A stretch of 64,000 nt of DNA from Microcoleus sp. FACHB-61 (lineage in GTDB: Bacteria > Cyanobacteriota > Cyanobacteriia > Cyanobacteriales > Microcoleaceae), in contig JACJNY010000077.1 of NCBI GenBank assembly GCA_014695295.1, forward strand, positions 1-64,000, read 5' to 3'. The notes beneath the pieces are model-generated. The model ran no database searches. It was not told the DNA's origin and saw nothing but the letters and a program-made list of their open reading frames with translations. Below, piece by piece: positions 8,831 through 19,402 of the stretch. Every line of letters begins with the position of its first letter. Positions within the stretch are counted from its first letter, which is position 1. The translations under genes and the position numbers were made by a program.

Positions 8831-9406
8831 TCAAGAGTCGCCCGAGAGAACTTGTTGCAGTTCTGCTGTCACTAATTCCATCGCTCGATCACCATCAACC
8901 GCAACTAACTGTTGGCGGCCGCTGTAAAAATCAATCAAAGGCTCAGTTTGCTCGCGATAAACTTGCAATCGGCGGCGGATGGTCTCCTCATTATCATCCT
9001 GACGCCCCCGCGACAAAAGGCGAGCCACCAAAACATTGTCAGGAACGTCCAAATTGACAGCTCTCAGAGCGCAGTCCTTTCCCGACGTACTTCCTTCAAC
9101 ATCGCAGAGCAGTTTGTCAAAAAAAGCTGCCTGCGCGACTGTGCGGGGAAAGCCGTCGAGAATCCAGCCAGCACGAGCATCTGGCTGATTCATACGTTCT
9201 TGCACGATATCCATCAATAACTCGTCAGGAACCAACTCTCCCCGATCCATGTAGGATTGTGCCTTTTGACCCAAGTCAGTTTTGGCAACTACGCAGGCGC
9301 GCAGAATGTCACCTGTAGAAATGTGGGGTATTTTCCAGAGAGCTGCTAAGAGCTGAGCCTGAGTTCCCTTTCCTGCCCCTGGAGGCCCCATAAAAATCAA
9401 TTGCAT
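8831..9406 (-). CDS. adk: Adenylate kinase
   Basis: Catalyses ATP + AMP to 2 ADP in the cytoplasm. The P-loop GPPGAGKGTQ lies at residues 7-16, the AMP-binding ISTGDILR segment at about 30-37 and DGFPRT at about 84-89. At 191 residues it is the short form without the extended zinc-type LID domain, common in cyanobacteria. It follows secY by five bases and is likely cotranscribed and coupled with it. Confidence 0.96.
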   Translation of the reverse strand: MQLIFMGPPGAGKGTQAQLLAALWKIPHISTGDILRACVVAKTDLGQKAQSYMDRGELVPDELLMDIVQERMNQPDARAGWILDGFPRTVAQAAFFDKLLCDVEGSTSGKDCALRAVNLDVPDNVLVARLLSRGRQDDNEETIRRRLQVYREQTEPLIDFYSGRQQLVAVDGDRAMELVTAELQQVLSGDS

Positions 9407-9411
9407 TGCGA

Positions 9412-10716
9412 TTACTTCACCATTCCTTCATATCGCTGGGAGATGACGTAAGTTTGAATTTGCTTAGCAGTTTCGATCGCGACACCTACTAGAATCAGTA
9501 GGGAAGTTGCGCCAAAACCTCTAAAAGTTTGCACGCCGATCGCGCTTTCTACAGCAGTTGGTACAATGGCCACCAGACCGAGAAAAATCGCTCCCAAGAA
9601 AGTCAAACGGTTCAAAACCTTCTCCACATAATCACTCGTTTTCTGACCCGGACGAATTCCAGGAATGCTGGCGCCCATTTTCTTCAAGTTCTGAGACATA
9701 TCTACGGGGTTGACAATCAACGAAGCGTAGAAATAGCTGAAGAACAGAATCAAAGTCAGATAAAACAGCGCGTAAGCCCAAGGTGTTGGGCCGTTCGGAC
9801 TCAAAACATTAGCAACTTGAACCAAAAACGGGTTATTGAGAGACTGAGCGAGGAAAGAAGGCACAATCAAAACCGAAGATGCAAAAATAATCGGCATCAC
9901 TCCGCCTTGATTCAAGCGCAGGGGCAGATAGCTCCGGCTCTCCCGATAAACTTTGCGGCCGACTTGGCGACGAGCCGAAATAATCGGAATGCGGCGAGTA
10001 CCTTCCTGAACAAAAACAATCCCGACAATCGTCACCAAAAAGACCAGCAGCAGAACGACTACACGGCCGACAACTTGCGTGTCGCCACTTTGAGCCAATT
10101 CAAAAGTTTGTCCCAAAGAGCGCGGCAATACCGACACAATGTTGATAAAAATCAGTAGCGACGCTCCGTTCCCGATACCTCGTTCCGTCACCACTTCCGA
10201 TATCCACATTACAAACATTGAACCCGCCGTCAGAGCCAAAGCAGTTTGTGCTATGAATAAAGGCGATGGAGATTGAGCAAAAGGGCTGACCCAAATCCCA
10301 ATGCCAATACTTTGCAGAATTGCCCAGCCCAAAGAAACGTAGCGAGTAATTTGAGAAATCTTGCGCCGCCCTGCTTCTCCTTCATTTTTCTGCAAGTCTT
10401 CTAAACTTGGCAAAGCCGCAGTTAGAAGTTGCACAATAATTGAAGCATTAATGTAGGGCAAAATCCCCAGCGCGAAAATCCCCAAAGCTGACAAGCCGCC
10501 TCCTGAGAACAAATCCAAAAAGCCAATTAAAGGACTATTTTGGACGTTTTGGGCAAAGGCGACTCGATCGATGCCGGGGACTGGCAAGTGGACACCCAGG
10601 CGTACTAAAATCAGTAAGCCAATGGTTACGAGGATGCGGCCTCGTAAACCAGCAGCTTGAGCCATCTGCATGAACGTCTCTTGTGCAGTGGGCGCTTTTT
10701 CTCTACTAACGTCCAT
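9412..10716 (-). CDS. secY: Preprotein translocase subunit SecY
   Basis: SecY is the central channel of the Sec translocon, serving plasma and thylakoid membranes. The 434-residue protein shows ten hydrophobic segments. Family motifs include LGIFALGILPYINASIIVQLL (plug and TM2 region) and GIRPGQKTSDYVEKVLNRLT before the last helices. The gene lies between rplO and adk, as in the spc operon of most bacteria. Confidence 0.97.
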   Translation of the reverse strand: MDVSREKAPTAQETFMQMAQAAGLRGRILVTIGLLILVRLGVHLPVPGIDRVAFAQNVQNSPLIGFLDLFSGGGLSALGIFALGILPYINASIIVQLLTAALPSLEDLQKNEGEAGRRKISQITRYVSLGWAILQSIGIGIWVSPFAQSPSPLFIAQTALALTAGSMFVMWISEVVTERGIGNGASLLIFINIVSVLPRSLGQTFELAQSGDTQVVGRVVVLLLVFLVTIVGIVFVQEGTRRIPIISARRQVGRKVYRESRSYLPLRLNQGGVMPIIFASSVLIVPSFLAQSLNNPFLVQVANVLSPNGPTPWAYALFYLTLILFFSYFYASLIVNPVDMSQNLKKMGASIPGIRPGQKTSDYVEKVLNRLTFLGAIFLGLVAIVPTAVESAIGVQTFRGFGATSLLILVGVAIETAKQIQTYVISQRYEGMVK

Positions 10717-10818
10717 AGTTACGATTTTGGATTTTAGATTTGGGATTTTCGACTAAATCATTTTCTGATAGCAATGTTGAGGATTTGAGATTTGGACATA
10801 CTCTCAAACCTCAAATCT

Positions 10819-11265
10819 TCACGCAACTAATTCGCAACTTCCGCCTGCGGCTTCAATTTTGGTGCGAGCACCTGCGGTAAAAGCCGCTGCGCGCACTTGC
10901 AAAGGCACATTCAGTTCGCCATCTCCTAAGATTTTCAGCGGCCCGTCGTCTGTGGTGACAATTTTTGCTTGGATCAAAGAGGAGAGAGTAACTTCTGTGT
11001 TTGCTGGCAGCGAGGCTAATTTACTTACATTAATGGTAGTGTACTCTTTGCGGTTCACTAAGGGGAAGCTTTTCAGCTTGGGCAGGCGGCGGTAAAGAGG
11101 ATTTTGACCACCCTCAAAACCGGGTCTAGTGCCGCTACCGGCTCTAGATTTTTGACCGCGCATCCCTTTGCCGGAGCTCGCGCCTTGACCGGCAGAAATA
11201 CCTCTGCCCAAGCGTCGGGCGCGCTTTTGGGAGCCTGCTTTGGGTCGGGCGTCTTGCAATCTCAT
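10819..11265 (-). CDS. rplO: 50S ribosomal protein L15
   Basis: L15 is a late-assembly 50S protein. The 148 residues show the Gly/Arg-rich N-terminus ([18 protein letters not shown], then [17 protein letters not shown]) and a C-terminal [12 protein letters not shown] motif. It precedes secY. A TAATTGG heptamer tract lies between rpsE and rplO. L30, which often stands here in other bacteria, is absent, as is normal for cyanobacteria. Confidence 0.97.
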   Translation of the reverse strand: MRLQDARPKAGSQKRARRLGRGISAGQGASSGKGMRGQKSRAGSGTRPGFEGGQNPLYRRLPKLKSFPLVNRKEYTTINVSKLASLPANTEVTLSSLIQAKIVTTDDGPLKILGDGELNVPLQVRAAAFTAGARTKIEAAGGSCELVA

Positions 11266-11410
11266 AGTTTTAGTAATTGGTAATTGGTAATTGGTATTTA
11301 GAGAGCGGGTGCGCAGTAGTTTTGAGTGCGTGAGTTTTGAGTTGCGGATTTATTTATTCTCAACGCAAGCACTTAACACTCAAAACTTACAGTTTCCCAT
11401 TCTCTATGCC

Positions 11411-11959
11411 CTAACCGTAGAGGTTTTCTACTGGAATTCCGCGTTCTTGAGCTACTTCGGACAATGTGCGGAGGGTGGAGAGGGCGTTGACTGCTGCTCG
11501 GGCGTTGTTTAAGGGATTTCCAGAACCTAGCTGTTTGGCTAAGATGTTGCGGACTCCTGCTAGTTCAAGAACAGTTCGCACTGCTCCCCCTGCAATTACC
11601 CCGGTTCCCGGAGCGGCCGGACGCATCATGACTTTAGCTCCGCCACCGTCACCGTTGATGGGGTGAGGGATGGAGTTAGATTTGGTGAGGGGGACTTCAA
11701 TTAGGTGCTTTTTGCCGTCAGCGACGCCTTTTTTAACGGCACCGATTACGTCGCTAGCTTTGCCGACTCCCACTCCAACTTGACCGCGTTCGTTGCCGAT
11801 AATGACTATGGCGCGGAAGCTGAGTTTTTTACCACCTTTGACTACTTTGGTAACGCGCCGAATCTGAACAACCCGTTCTTGCCATTCGGATTCTTTTTCG
11901 CGCCCTTTGTTGTTGCTGCTGCTTTTTTTCTTGTTGCGCTGTTCTTTTTGTTCTGCCAT
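11411..11959 (-). CDS. rpsE: 30S ribosomal protein S5
   Basis: S5 is in the 30S body and affects decoding accuracy. The 182-residue protein has a lysine-rich N-terminal extension (residues 1-25), then [20 protein letters not shown] and the S5 signature [17 protein letters not shown]. The C-terminal domain includes [19 protein letters not shown]. The N-terminal extension is longer than in E. coli, as is common in cyanobacteria. Confidence 0.97.
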   Translation of the reverse strand: MAEQKEQRNKKKSSSNNKGREKESEWQERVVQIRRVTKVVKGGKKLSFRAIVIIGNERGQVGVGVGKASDVIGAVKKGVADGKKHLIEVPLTKSNSIPHPINGDGGGAKVMMRPAAPGTGVIAGGAVRTVLELAGVRNILAKQLGSGNPLNNARAAVNALSTLRTLSEVAQERGIPVENLYG

Positions 11960-12087
11960 AGTTTTGTCTTGGGGGAATTGAGGATTAGTAACTGGTAGTC
12001 GGCAATGAGGAATTAACGATTAGGAATTAAGAATTTTATTGATTCCTTCTTCCTTCTTCCGACTTCCATCGGACTTCTTCCTTCTTC

Positions 12088-12450
12088 CTAAAAGTCTAAC
12101 CCGGCTTCGCGAGCTGCCTCTGCGAGGGCTTTGACGCGACCGTGATAGAGGTTGCCTCCGCGATCGAATACGACTTTGACTATGCCAGCGCTGGAACAGC
12201 GTTTGGCAATCAACTGACCGACTTGCACGCTCGCGGAGCAGTTGCCACCTGAACTGAGAGATGACTTCAATTCGGGATCGAGGGTTGACGCGGCAGCCAA
12301 AGTGTGCTGTGCCGTGTCGTCGATTACTTGGGCGTAGATGTGCTGCTCCGATCGAAATACCGCTAGCCTGGGACGTTCGGAGGTGCCGAACACCTTGCGC
12401 CGCACGCGGCGGTGTCTGCGGTGGACTGATTCTTTGCGAGTAAGCTTCAT
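12088..12450 (-). CDS. rplR: 50S ribosomal protein L18
   Basis: L18 binds 5S rRNA together with L5 in the central protuberance. The 120-residue protein has [18 protein letters not shown] near the start, then IYAQVIDD, and ends in [13 protein letters not shown]. Only two bases separate it from the rplF stop codon, so coupling is likely. Confidence 0.97.
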   Translation of the reverse strand: MKLTRKESVHRRHRRVRRKVFGTSERPRLAVFRSEQHIYAQVIDDTAQHTLAAASTLDPELKSSLSSGGNCSASVQVGQLIAKRCSSAGIVKVVFDRGGNLYHGRVKALAEAAREAGLDF

Positions 12451-12452
12451 TG

Positions 12453-13001
12453 TTACTTCTTACCTGTTTTGCCTGTTTTACCAGCTTTGCGCCGGACGAC
12501 TTCGCCGCTGTAGCGAATGCCTTTGCCCTTATAGACTTCAGGCGGACGCACCGCGCGGATGCGGGCTGCTGTGTTGCCTACGAGTTCTTTGTCAATGCCG
12601 GAGACAATGACGTTGGTGTTGCCTTCAACTGCCATTGTGATGCCTTCTGGAGGAGGCATTTCAACTGGCTTGCTGTAACCGACGTTTAAAATCAGGTTCC
12701 GTCCTTGAACCTGTGCCCGATAACCTGTGCCGATAATTTCCAAGCGTCGCTGAAAACCTTGGGATACACCTTCGACCATGTTGGCGACTAGGGTGCGGCA
12801 CAAGCCGTGCAGTTGTCGGGCGACGCGAGATTCGTCTCGGCGGGTAACGAGTAAAGTCTCGCCTTCGAGTCCCATGACGATTTCGGCTGGGATAACTCGG
12901 GAAAGTTCACCTTTAGGACCTTTGACGGCTACTTTTTGACCGTCTAGGGTGATGGTGACTTTATTGGGAATGCTAATCGGACGCTTGCCAATTCGCGACA
13001 T
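12453..13001 (-). CDS. rplF: 50S ribosomal protein L6
   Basis: L6 binds the sarcin-ricin region near the factor-binding site. The 182 residues begin [17 protein letters not shown] and show KGPKGELSR, with the C-terminal signature [16 protein letters not shown] at about 150-165. The tail [11 protein letters not shown] is lysine/glycine rich. The rpsH-rplF spacer has TTAGTCC and GACTAAT heptamer tracts. Confidence 0.97.
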   Translation of the reverse strand: MSRIGKRPISIPNKVTITLDGQKVAVKGPKGELSRVIPAEIVMGLEGETLLVTRRDESRVARQLHGLCRTLVANMVEGVSQGFQRRLEIIGTGYRAQVQGRNLILNVGYSKPVEMPPPEGITMAVEGNTNVIVSGIDKELVGNTAARIRAVRPPEVYKGKGIRYSGEVVRRKAGKTGKTGKK

Positions 13002-13123
13002 AGTTTTTTGTCCTTTGTTTTTAGTTATTAGTCCTTGATTATTAGTCTTTAGTTATTAGTCCTTAGTGATTGATTTTGGAGTCTGTTGCCAACGACCAGC
13101 GACTAATGACTAATGACTAATGA

Positions 13124-13528
13124 CTACCAAACATAACAAAGCACTTCACCGCCCAAACCTTGGCGTCGAGCTTCTCTATCGGTCATAATGCCGCTGGAGG
13201 TGGAAATAATGGCTATGCCAATTCCGCCTAACACTCTGGGCAATTCTTTACGGTTCGAGTAAACGCGCAGTCCTGGTTTGCTGACTCGCTTAAGTGCCGT
13301 GATAATGGGCTTGCGAGTTTTACCTTTGTACTTTAGAGAAAGCACTAAATGTCGGTTGATCCCTTCAGCTTCTGCTTCTTCAAATTCGCCGATAAAGCCT
13401 TCACTTTTGAGGACTTGGGCGATGCTGCGGGTCATTTTTGTAGCTGGAATTTGCGTTGTTTGGTGGCGCGCCATGCAAGAATTGCGAATGCGCGTCAACA
13501 TATCTGCTATGGTATCGTTAGCTGCCAT
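13124..13528 (-). CDS. rpsH: 30S ribosomal protein S8
   Basis: S8 is a primary 16S rRNA-binding protein (central domain) and in E. coli represses the spc operon. The 134-residue protein begins [20 protein letters not shown] and carries the C-terminal rRNA-binding signature [20 protein letters not shown]. It follows rplE closely. S14, which lies here in E. coli, is absent, as is usual in cyanobacteria. Confidence 0.97.
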   Translation of the reverse strand: MAANDTIADMLTRIRNSCMARHQTTQIPATKMTRSIAQVLKSEGFIGEFEEAEAEGINRHLVLSLKYKGKTRKPIITALKRVSKPGLRVYSNRKELPRVLGGIGIAIISTSSGIMTDREARRQGLGGEVLCYVW

Positions 13529-13550
13529 CTTTTGCTTCTTACTCTAGTGC

Positions 13551-14096
13551 TTAGTTGTCCCGGAACGGCATTCCCATTTCTTTAAGCAAAGCGCGTCCTT
13601 CTTCGTCGGTGTTTGCTGTGGTGATAATTGAAATGTCCATGCCTCGAATTTGATCGATGCGGTCATATTCTATTTCTGGAAAAATTAGCTGTTCTCTCAG
13701 ACCCAAGCTGTAGTTGCCGCGCCCGTCAAAGCTTTTGGGGCTGATGCCGCGGAAGTCGCGGATGCGGGGGAGTGCGAGGTTGATGAGCCGATCGAGAAAA
13801 TCGTACATCCGATCGCCGCGCAGCGTCACCATAACGCCAACGGGTACTCCTTTGCGGATTTTGAAGCCTGCGATCGCTTTTTTCGCCCGCGTCACCACCG
13901 GTTTTTGCCCGGTGATGATACCAATTTCGCTGATCGACGAATCCAGTGCCTTAGCGTTTTGAGATGCTTCTCCCAAACCGCGGTTCACTGTGACTTTGAC
14001 GAGTTTGGGAACCTGATGGATATTAGTATATTTAAACTGATCCATCAGTGTGGGAACGATTTTTCCTTGATAAAGAACCTTGAGTTTGTCCGGCAT
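13551..14096 (-). CDS. rplE: 50S ribosomal protein L5
   Basis: L5 binds 5S rRNA in the central protuberance and contacts P-site tRNA. The 181 residues contain [16 protein letters not shown], the [20 protein letters not shown] motif and the C-terminal [16 protein letters not shown]. It lies 22 bp before rpsH, in the standard order. Confidence 0.97.
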   Translation of the reverse strand: MPDKLKVLYQGKIVPTLMDQFKYTNIHQVPKLVKVTVNRGLGEASQNAKALDSSISEIGIITGQKPVVTRAKKAIAGFKIRKGVPVGVMVTLRGDRMYDFLDRLINLALPRIRDFRGISPKSFDGRGNYSLGLREQLIFPEIEYDRIDQIRGMDISIITTANTDEEGRALLKEMGMPFRDN

Positions 14097-14231
14097 AGTT
14101 TTTGTGTTTCGTTAACTGTCCCTGGGCTTGGTCAGGGAATTTATCGCTTGTCAGTCTCACCGATGTTAGTTATTAGTTGAGAAGTCACTTGTCAGAAGGC
14201 GGACTAATGACTGATGACTGATAACCAATCA

Positions 14232-14594
14232 CTATTGATCGATGATTTCTCCGGTTTTTTTGAGCTGTCGCAGTTTCCGGCCATCTTCGCTAAATGTATA
14301 GCAAACGCGGCTGGCTACTTTCTCTTTTTCGGAATAGTGCATGACATTTGAGCTGTGAATGGGAGCCTCAAACGTGACTATTTTCCCGGATTCTCCCTCT
14401 TGCTGGGGCTTGACGTGCTTGGTTCTGATATTTACACCTTTAACAATTACTTTGCTGACTTTAGGATATGTCTTTAAGATTTGTCCGACTTTTCCTTTCT
14501 CTTTGCCAGTAATTATTTGCACGGTGTCGCCTGCTTTGACGTGCATTCTGTAGCGCTGCAGTTCGCTAGTTGGTTTACCCTTTTTTCCGTACAT
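14232..14594 (-). CDS. rplX: 50S ribosomal protein L24
   Basis: L24 initiates 50S assembly and lies near the exit tunnel. The 120-residue protein has the KOW motif at about residues 19-40 ([20 protein letters not shown]) and [13 protein letters not shown]. One base separates its start from the rplN stop codon, so the pair is coupled. Confidence 0.97.
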   Translation of the reverse strand: MYGKKGKPTSELQRYRMHVKAGDTVQIITGKEKGKVGQILKTYPKVSKVIVKGVNIRTKHVKPQQEGESGKIVTFEAPIHSSNVMHYSEKEKVASRVCYTFSEDGRKLRQLKKTGEIIDQ

Positions 14595-14595
14595 T

Positions 14596-14964
14596 TTAAA
14601 GTACCTCCGGGGCTAAGGAAACGATTTTCGTAAAGTTTTTGTCGCGCAGTTCGCGGGCGACGGGGCCGAAGACGCGAGTACCTTTGGGGTTGCCGTCTAC
14701 GTTGATAATAACGGCGGCGTTATCGTCAAAACGAATGCTCATGCCGCTGTCGCGGCGCAGGCCTTTGCGGGTTCTGACAATGACGGCCCGGACGACATCT
14801 GATTTTTTGACGGCCATATTGGGGATGGCGTCTTTGACGACAGCAATGATGACATCGCCGACTCCGCCGTAGCGGCGGTTGCCGCCTCCCAATACGCGGA
14901 TGCACATCAGTTTGCGGGCTCCGCTATTGTCGGCGACATTGAGGTATGTCTGGGGTTGAATCAT
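14596..14964 (-). CDS. rplN: 50S ribosomal protein L14
   Basis: L14 forms inter-subunit bridges. The 122-residue protein begins [20 protein letters not shown] and contains the family signature around [16 protein letters not shown], with the conserved [24 protein letters not shown]-terminus (quoted in part). Length and position are standard. Confidence 0.97.
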   Translation of the reverse strand: MIQPQTYLNVADNSGARKLMCIRVLGGGNRRYGGVGDVIIAVVKDAIPNMAVKKSDVVRAVIVRTRKGLRRDSGMSIRFDDNAAVIINVDGNPKGTRVFGPVARELRDKNFTKIVSLAPEVL

Positions 14965-15091
14965 GGTGATTGGGGAAAAGGTAATTTGATGCTTGCTAAC
15001 TACTAACTGCTAATTGCTAATTGATGGTTAATCACAGGGTCGATCGATTGATTTGACGATCGCACTCTTCAAAGCAATTAAGAATTAACTG

Positions 15092-15340
15092 TTAGCCATT
15101 TTTTGCACCGAAAATCTCAGCAACCGTCCAGCGTTTGGTTTTGCTCAAAGGGCGAGTTTCAGTGATGCGGACACGATCGCCGGATTTGCACTGATTTTCT
15201 TCGTCGTGAGCTTTGTACCGCTTGGTGCGGACTACGATTTTGCCGTATTTGGTGTGGGAGGAGCGGTTTTCGATTGCTACCACGACGGTTTTATCCATCT
15301 TGTCGCTGACTACTACGCCAACTCGTTCTTTAATTGCCAT
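15092..15340 (-). CDS. rpsQ: 30S ribosomal protein S17
   Basis: S17 is an OB-fold primary 16S rRNA-binding protein. The 82 residues begin [21 protein letters not shown], with [19 protein letters not shown] and the C-terminal [14 protein letters not shown]. It lies directly after rpmC and before rplN, as in other bacteria. Confidence 0.97.
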   Translation of the reverse strand: MAIKERVGVVVSDKMDKTVVVAIENRSSHTKYGKIVVRTKRYKAHDEENQCKSGDRVRITETRPLSKTKRWTVAEIFGAKNG

Positions 15341-15377
15341 ACCTACCTATTTTTGTTGTGCAATTGAGTTTTTTTAG

Positions 15378-15689
15378 CTACTGTGCGATCGTCGGCTCGG
15401 CTGCTTCTGACTCTGGGCTGACTGCTGCGGTTGGAGCAGGCTGTGCTGCCTCTTTAGCGGCGGCTGATTTTTCTGCTGCTTCTGCATCAGCAGCGATTTG
15501 GCGCTCGCGTTCAACTGTCATCAATTGAGCGACGCGGTGTTTGGCGTGCTTGAACAGGTGAGGCTTGTCCATGCGGCCGGTAGCTTGCTGGAGCCGCAAT
15601 TCCATTAGTTGGCGCTTGGCAGCTAAAATTTGCTCTGCTAGTGCTGCATCGCTTAATTCTCTAGCTTCTTTAATCTTGGGCAAAGACAT
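15378..15689 (-). CDS. rpmC: 50S ribosomal protein L29 with Ala-rich tail
   Basis: L29 lies at the exit tunnel rim near the docking site for targeting factors. The core (residues 1-65) shows LPKIKEARELSDAALAEQIL and the signature LFKHAKHRVAQLMTVERER. Residues 66-103 are a low-complexity tail rich in Ala, Glu and Pro, making the protein about 30-40 residues longer than the usual L29. The tail shows no domain. Confidence 0.95.
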   Translation of the reverse strand: MSLPKIKEARELSDAALAEQILAAKRQLMELRLQQATGRMDKPHLFKHAKHRVAQLMTVERERQIAADAEAAEKSAAAKEAAQPAPTAAVSPESEAAEPTIAQ

Positions 15690-15846
15690 AATTGTGTGCT
15701 TTATCGTTAGCGATCGGTCTTTTGAAGACAGAATTGTCTAGATGCTGAATGTCGAAGGAAAGAAAAGTTATGAATGGCAGATTTTAAATTGCTGTAGCAG
15801 TTTAAAACTTTGACCAATGCCGACCTACTTCTACCTTCGATTATCG

Positions 15847-16266
15847 CTATGACTGGTCTTCTTCGCGAGTGATGAACTTGGTTTTAATTGGTAATTTGAA
15901 AGATGCCAAACGCATTGCTTCGCGGGCAGTTTCTTCAGTTACGCCGCCAATTTCAAACATTACCCGGCCGGGTTTGACTACGGCAACCCAAAACTCAGGT
16001 GCGCCTTTACCAGAACCCATCCGGGTTTCTGCTGCGCGCTGGGTGACTGGTTTGTCGGGAAAAATGCGAATCCAGATTTTGCCGCCCCGGCGGATATAGC
16101 GGGTCATGGCGCGCCGTCCGGCTTCTATTTGGCGGGAAGTTATCCAGGCGGGTTCGATGGCTTGGAGCGCGAAGTCGCCAAAGCTAACTGTGTTGCCGCG
16201 GGTGGCAACACCGCTCATTCGCCCGCGCTGTTGTTTGCGGAATTTGGTTCTTTTAGGGCTTAACAT
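15847..16266 (-). CDS. rplP: 50S ribosomal protein L16
   Basis: L16 contacts the A-site tRNA and the peptidyl transferase region. The 139 residues begin [19 protein letters not shown] and contain [17 protein letters not shown] and [19 protein letters not shown], all family hallmarks. It lies between rpsC and rpmC. Confidence 0.98.
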   Translation of the reverse strand: MLSPKRTKFRKQQRGRMSGVATRGNTVSFGDFALQAIEPAWITSRQIEAGRRAMTRYIRRGGKIWIRIFPDKPVTQRAAETRMGSGKGAPEFWVAVVKPGRVMFEIGGVTEETAREAMRLASFKLPIKTKFITREEDQS

Positions 16267-16381
16267 GGCGAAAGGGAGTTGGGTAATTGGTAATTGGTAA
16301 TTGGTAATTGGTGATTGCTAATTGCTAGTTGGTTTGGAACAACTGACACTTAACAAGTGACAACTAACAGTTAACAATTAG

Positions 16382-17110
16382 TTAGCCTTCGTTCGATCGA
16401 TCTTCAAAGTTCTGGCGGCGGCGCTTTTGTTTGGTGCGGGGCACTGCTGCATTTGGTGCAGCCTCTTGTTCCTGTCCGGGAATAATTTCGCCTTTGAAAA
16501 CCCAAACTTTAATGCCGAGAATACCGTAGATGGTTTGAGCAGTGCAGTAAGAGTAGTCGATGTCGGCCCGCAGCGTGTGCAAGGGGACTCTTCCTTCGCG
16601 CGTCCATTCGGTACGTGCGATTTCTGCGCCGTTGAGGCGTCCGCTGACTTGAATTTTGATGCCTTGGATGCCTACTTTTTGGGCGCGGGTGATTGCTTGG
16701 CGGACTACTCGGCGGAAGGATACGCGCCGTTCTAGTTGCTGAGCGATGTATTCTGCGATCAGTGTGGCATCGGCATCTACTCGCTGGACTTCGACGACGT
16801 TGATGCGGATTTGGCGGTTGCTGCCGAGTTGCTGCTGCAAACCGACGCGCAAAGTTTCGATGCCTGCTCCGCCGCGGCCGACGACAACGCCCGGTCTAGC
16901 GGTGAATACTTCGAGGTCGATTTGATCGGCTTTCCGCTCAATTCTGACTGAGGAAATTCCAGCATTGCTGAGGGTTTTGCGGACGTACTTGCGAATTTTG
17001 TAGTCTTCTTGCAAGAGTTCTGGATAGTTTCTGGCGTCAGCAAACCAGCGAGAGCGGTGCTCTTGGGTAATGCCGAGGCGGAAACCAATTGGATGTATTT
17101 TTTGGCCCAT
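16382..17110 (-). CDS. rpsC: 30S ribosomal protein S3
   Basis: S3 lines the mRNA entry channel of the 30S subunit. I place the start at ATG 17108-17110 ([13 protein letters not shown]), the invariant S3 N-terminus, giving 242 residues. A longer frame to 17185 would add 25 residues encoded by heptamer repeats and is not believable. A KH domain with GRGGAGIE (about residues 76-83) and the C-terminal signature KVWVFKGEI are visible. The last 35 residues are a basic and glutamine-rich tail. Confidence 0.97.
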   Translation of the reverse strand: MGQKIHPIGFRLGITQEHRSRWFADARNYPELLQEDYKIRKYVRKTLSNAGISSVRIERKADQIDLEVFTARPGVVVGRGGAGIETLRVGLQQQLGSNRQIRINVVEVQRVDADATLIAEYIAQQLERRVSFRRVVRQAITRAQKVGIQGIKIQVSGRLNGAEIARTEWTREGRVPLHTLRADIDYSYCTAQTIYGILGIKVWVFKGEIIPGQEQEAAPNAAVPRTKQKRRRQNFEDRSNEG

Positions 17111-17215
17111 AAAAGTTGATGAGTTAATTGGTAATTGGTAATTTGTAACTGGTAATTGGTAATTGGTGATTACCTGTTTTTTCAACTTTAAGCTGTTTAT
17201 TACCTATTACGTTTT
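17111..17215. repeat. TAATTGG heptamer tract, rplV-rpsC spacer
   Basis: Several copies of TAATTGG and close variants lie at about 17126-17168 on the plus strand. Because 7 is not a multiple of 3, three copies make a 21-base unit that can read through without a stop. On the minus strand this creates an artificial upstream extension of rpsC rich in N-Y-Q-L-P. Confidence 0.8.
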
Positions 17216-17221
17216 CCCTGG

Positions 17222-17581
17222 TTAGTTTTCTACGAGCGGAGCCACTACTACAGTAATGTGACAAGTTGGCTTGCGAATTTGGTAGGCGCGACCTTGAGCG
17301 CGGGGTCTGAATCGTTTGAGGACTGGGCCTTGGTCTGCGTAAGCTTGAGAAACTACGAGCTTGGCTTTATCCAATCCTGCGTTGTGTTCGGCGTTTGCTA
17401 CTGCCGAGCGCAAAACTTTGACGATTGGTTCGCAGGCGCGGTAGGGCATGAATTCGAGTAAAATCAGCGCTTCTTGGTAGCTTTTGCCGCGAATTTGGTC
17501 GAGGACGCGCCGCACTTTGAAGGGGGATGTTCTGATGTAGCGGGCGATTGCCTTAATTTCGGATGTGGTATCTATAGCCAT
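17222..17581 (-). CDS. rplV: 50S ribosomal protein L22
   Basis: L22 has a beta-hairpin reaching into the exit tunnel, at the erythromycin and arrest-peptide site. The 119-residue protein shows [20 protein letters not shown] at the start and the hairpin region [20 protein letters not shown], with a CHITVVV end. It is flanked on both sides by TAATTGG heptamer tracts. Confidence 0.97.
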   Translation of the reverse strand: MAIDTTSEIKAIARYIRTSPFKVRRVLDQIRGKSYQEALILLEFMPYRACEPIVKVLRSAVANAEHNAGLDKAKLVVSQAYADQGPVLKRFRPRAQGRAYQIRKPTCHITVVVAPLVEN

Positions 17582-17677
17582 TTCGATTTGGGTAATTGGT
17601 AATTGGTAATTGGGGAAAAGGTAATTGGTAATTGGTATTTTTTTTTCCGACTACCTATTACCTGTCACCTAATTCGG

Positions 17678-17959
17678 CTATCTTTTCGCCTTTTTATCAC
17701 CACTTTTAGCGTGACCTCTAAAGGTGCGAGTGGGGGAAAATTCTCCGAGTTTGTGGCCTACCATTTGGTCGGTGAGGTAGACTGGTACGTGCTGTCTGCC
17801 GTTGTGAACGGCGATCGTGTGGCCTACCATTTGGGGCAGGATTGTGGAAGAGCGCGACCAAGTTTTAATTACTTGTTTTTGCCCTGCGGCGTTGAGTTTT
17901 TCGATTTTTGTCATCAGATGATCTGCGACAAACGGGCCTTTTTTTAGCGATCGAGACAT
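17678..17959 (-). CDS. rpsS: 30S ribosomal protein S19
   Basis: S19 pairs with S13 in the 30S head. The 93 residues begin [20 protein letters not shown] and include [20 protein letters not shown] and the signature [18 protein letters not shown]. It follows rplB, as usual. Confidence 0.98.
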   Translation of the reverse strand: MSRSLKKGPFVADHLMTKIEKLNAAGQKQVIKTWSRSSTILPQMVGHTIAVHNGRQHVPVYLTDQMVGHKLGEFSPTRTFRGHAKSGDKKAKR

Positions 17960-18072
17960 GATTTTTTTAGTAATTCAGGAGTCATTAGTCTGCATTCAGC
18001 AGTCATTTGTCATCAGTCCTCAGCCATTAGTTAGCAGTTAACAACTAAGGACTGAAGACTGCTGACTGATGA

Positions 18073-18936
18073 CTAACTTTGTCTGCCGCCCTTGCCGCGC
18101 TTGGAAGATTTGCGGCGGCGCCGGACGATTAAATCGTCGCTGCGCTTGTTTTTGCGTCGAGTTTTTGCACCCAATGCTGGTTTTCCCCAAGGAGTGACAG
18201 GCCCCGGACGCCCAATAGGAGCTCTGCCTTCGCCACCGCCGTGCGGGTGGTCTACCGGGTTCATGACGCTACCGCGAACGGTGGGTCTGCGACCTTTCCA
18301 TCGGGTGCGGCCTGCTTTACCGAGGCTGATGTTTCTGGCGTCTGTGTTGCCGACTTGACCGATGGTGGCGTAGCAGTCGGCGCGGACTTTGCGCTGTTCG
18401 CCGGATGGCAGTTTGAGGGTGACGTAGCTACCTTCTTTTGCCATTAGCTGAGCGCTGGAGCCTGCGGAGCGAACGATTTGTCCGCCTTTTCCGGGTACTA
18501 GCTCGACGTTGTGGATGCTGGTACCGAGGGGAATGTTCTTCAGGGGGAGGGCGTTGCCGATTTCGATCGGCGCGTCTGGGCCTGAGACAATTACTGTACC
18601 GACGTTTAAGTTGAGCGGGTGCAGGATGTACCGTTTTTCGCCGTCTTTGTAGAACAGGAGGGCGATGCGGGCGTTGCGATTGGGGTCGTATTCGATCGCC
18701 TTGACGGTAGCGGGAATGCTGTGTTTGTCGCGGCGGAAGTCAATGTCTCTATACAGCCGTTTGTGACCGCCTCCCCGGTGGCGACAGGTGATGACGCCTC
18801 GGTTGTTGCGGCCTTGTTTGGTGTGCTTGTTGCTGGTTAGAGACTTTTCTGGTTCTGATCTGGTAATTTCAGCGAAGTCCGAGACGGTCTGTTCCCGGGT
18901 GCTGGAGGTATAAGGTCGGTAAGTACGGATGCCCAT
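18073..18936 (-). CDS. rplB: 50S ribosomal protein L2
   Basis: L2 is needed for peptidyl transferase activity and subunit joining. The 287-residue protein begins [16 protein letters not shown]. The conserved C-terminal motif [19 protein letters not shown] (about 225-243) includes the functionally important histidine. It ends in a basic [12 protein letters not shown] tail. The rplW-rplB spacer has TTTTAGA heptamers. Confidence 0.98.
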   Translation of the reverse strand: MGIRTYRPYTSSTREQTVSDFAEITRSEPEKSLTSNKHTKQGRNNRGVITCRHRGGGHKRLYRDIDFRRDKHSIPATVKAIEYDPNRNARIALLFYKDGEKRYILHPLNLNVGTVIVSGPDAPIEIGNALPLKNIPLGTSIHNVELVPGKGGQIVRSAGSSAQLMAKEGSYVTLKLPSGEQRKVRADCYATIGQVGNTDARNISLGKAGRTRWKGRRPTVRGSVMNPVDHPHGGGEGRAPIGRPGPVTPWGKPALGAKTRRKNKRSDDLIVRRRRKSSKRGKGGRQS

Positions 18937-19093
18937 AATCGATTTTAGATTTTAGATTTTAGATTTGGGATTTTGGACTTGGCGGTTTTGGATTTTAGAT
19001 TTGGGATTATCAGTTAACTTGCTACCTTTCTTGGTTTGGTATTTTCACCAGTTAACCGCAATCTAAAATCTAAAATCTAAAATCCAAAATTGG

Positions 19094-19402
19094 CTAAACT
19101 TCTGGGAATAGGAGTTTGCGGATCGAGTCTCCGTCGGTCAGAGTTACGGTGGCTCGCTTGTAACAAGGTTTAAAGCCCACGAATTTGCCAACTCGACGCT
19201 TTTTGCGCGGCGGGTTTTGGGTGTTGACGCCGATGACTTTAACCTTAAATAGTTCTTCGATTGCAGCTTTGATTTGAGGCTTCGTCGCTTTGGGGGCTAC
19301 GTCGAATGTGAATTGATTTAATTCCATCATTCGGGTAGCTTTCTCGGTGAGAATCGGACGCTGGATCAAATCTGCGTAGTCGCGGGGGTCGATTTTACTC
19401 AC
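19094..19402 (-). CDS. rplW: 50S ribosomal protein L23
   Basis: L23 at the exit tunnel docks trigger factor and SRP. The 102-residue protein shows [16 protein letters not shown] and [20 protein letters not shown], then [21 protein letters not shown]. Its start overlaps the end of rplD by eight bases, so translation is coupled. Confidence 0.97.
   Translation of the reverse strand: MSKIDPRDYADLIQRPILTEKATRMMELNQFTFDVAPKATKPQIKAAIEELFKVKVIGVNTQNPPRKKRRVGKFVGFKPCYKRATVTLTDGDSIRKLLFPEV

Noticed and set aside
17111..17185. Extended S3 N-terminus
   Set aside because: It is encoded by heptamer repeats; the invariant S3 start MGQKIHP lies at 17110.
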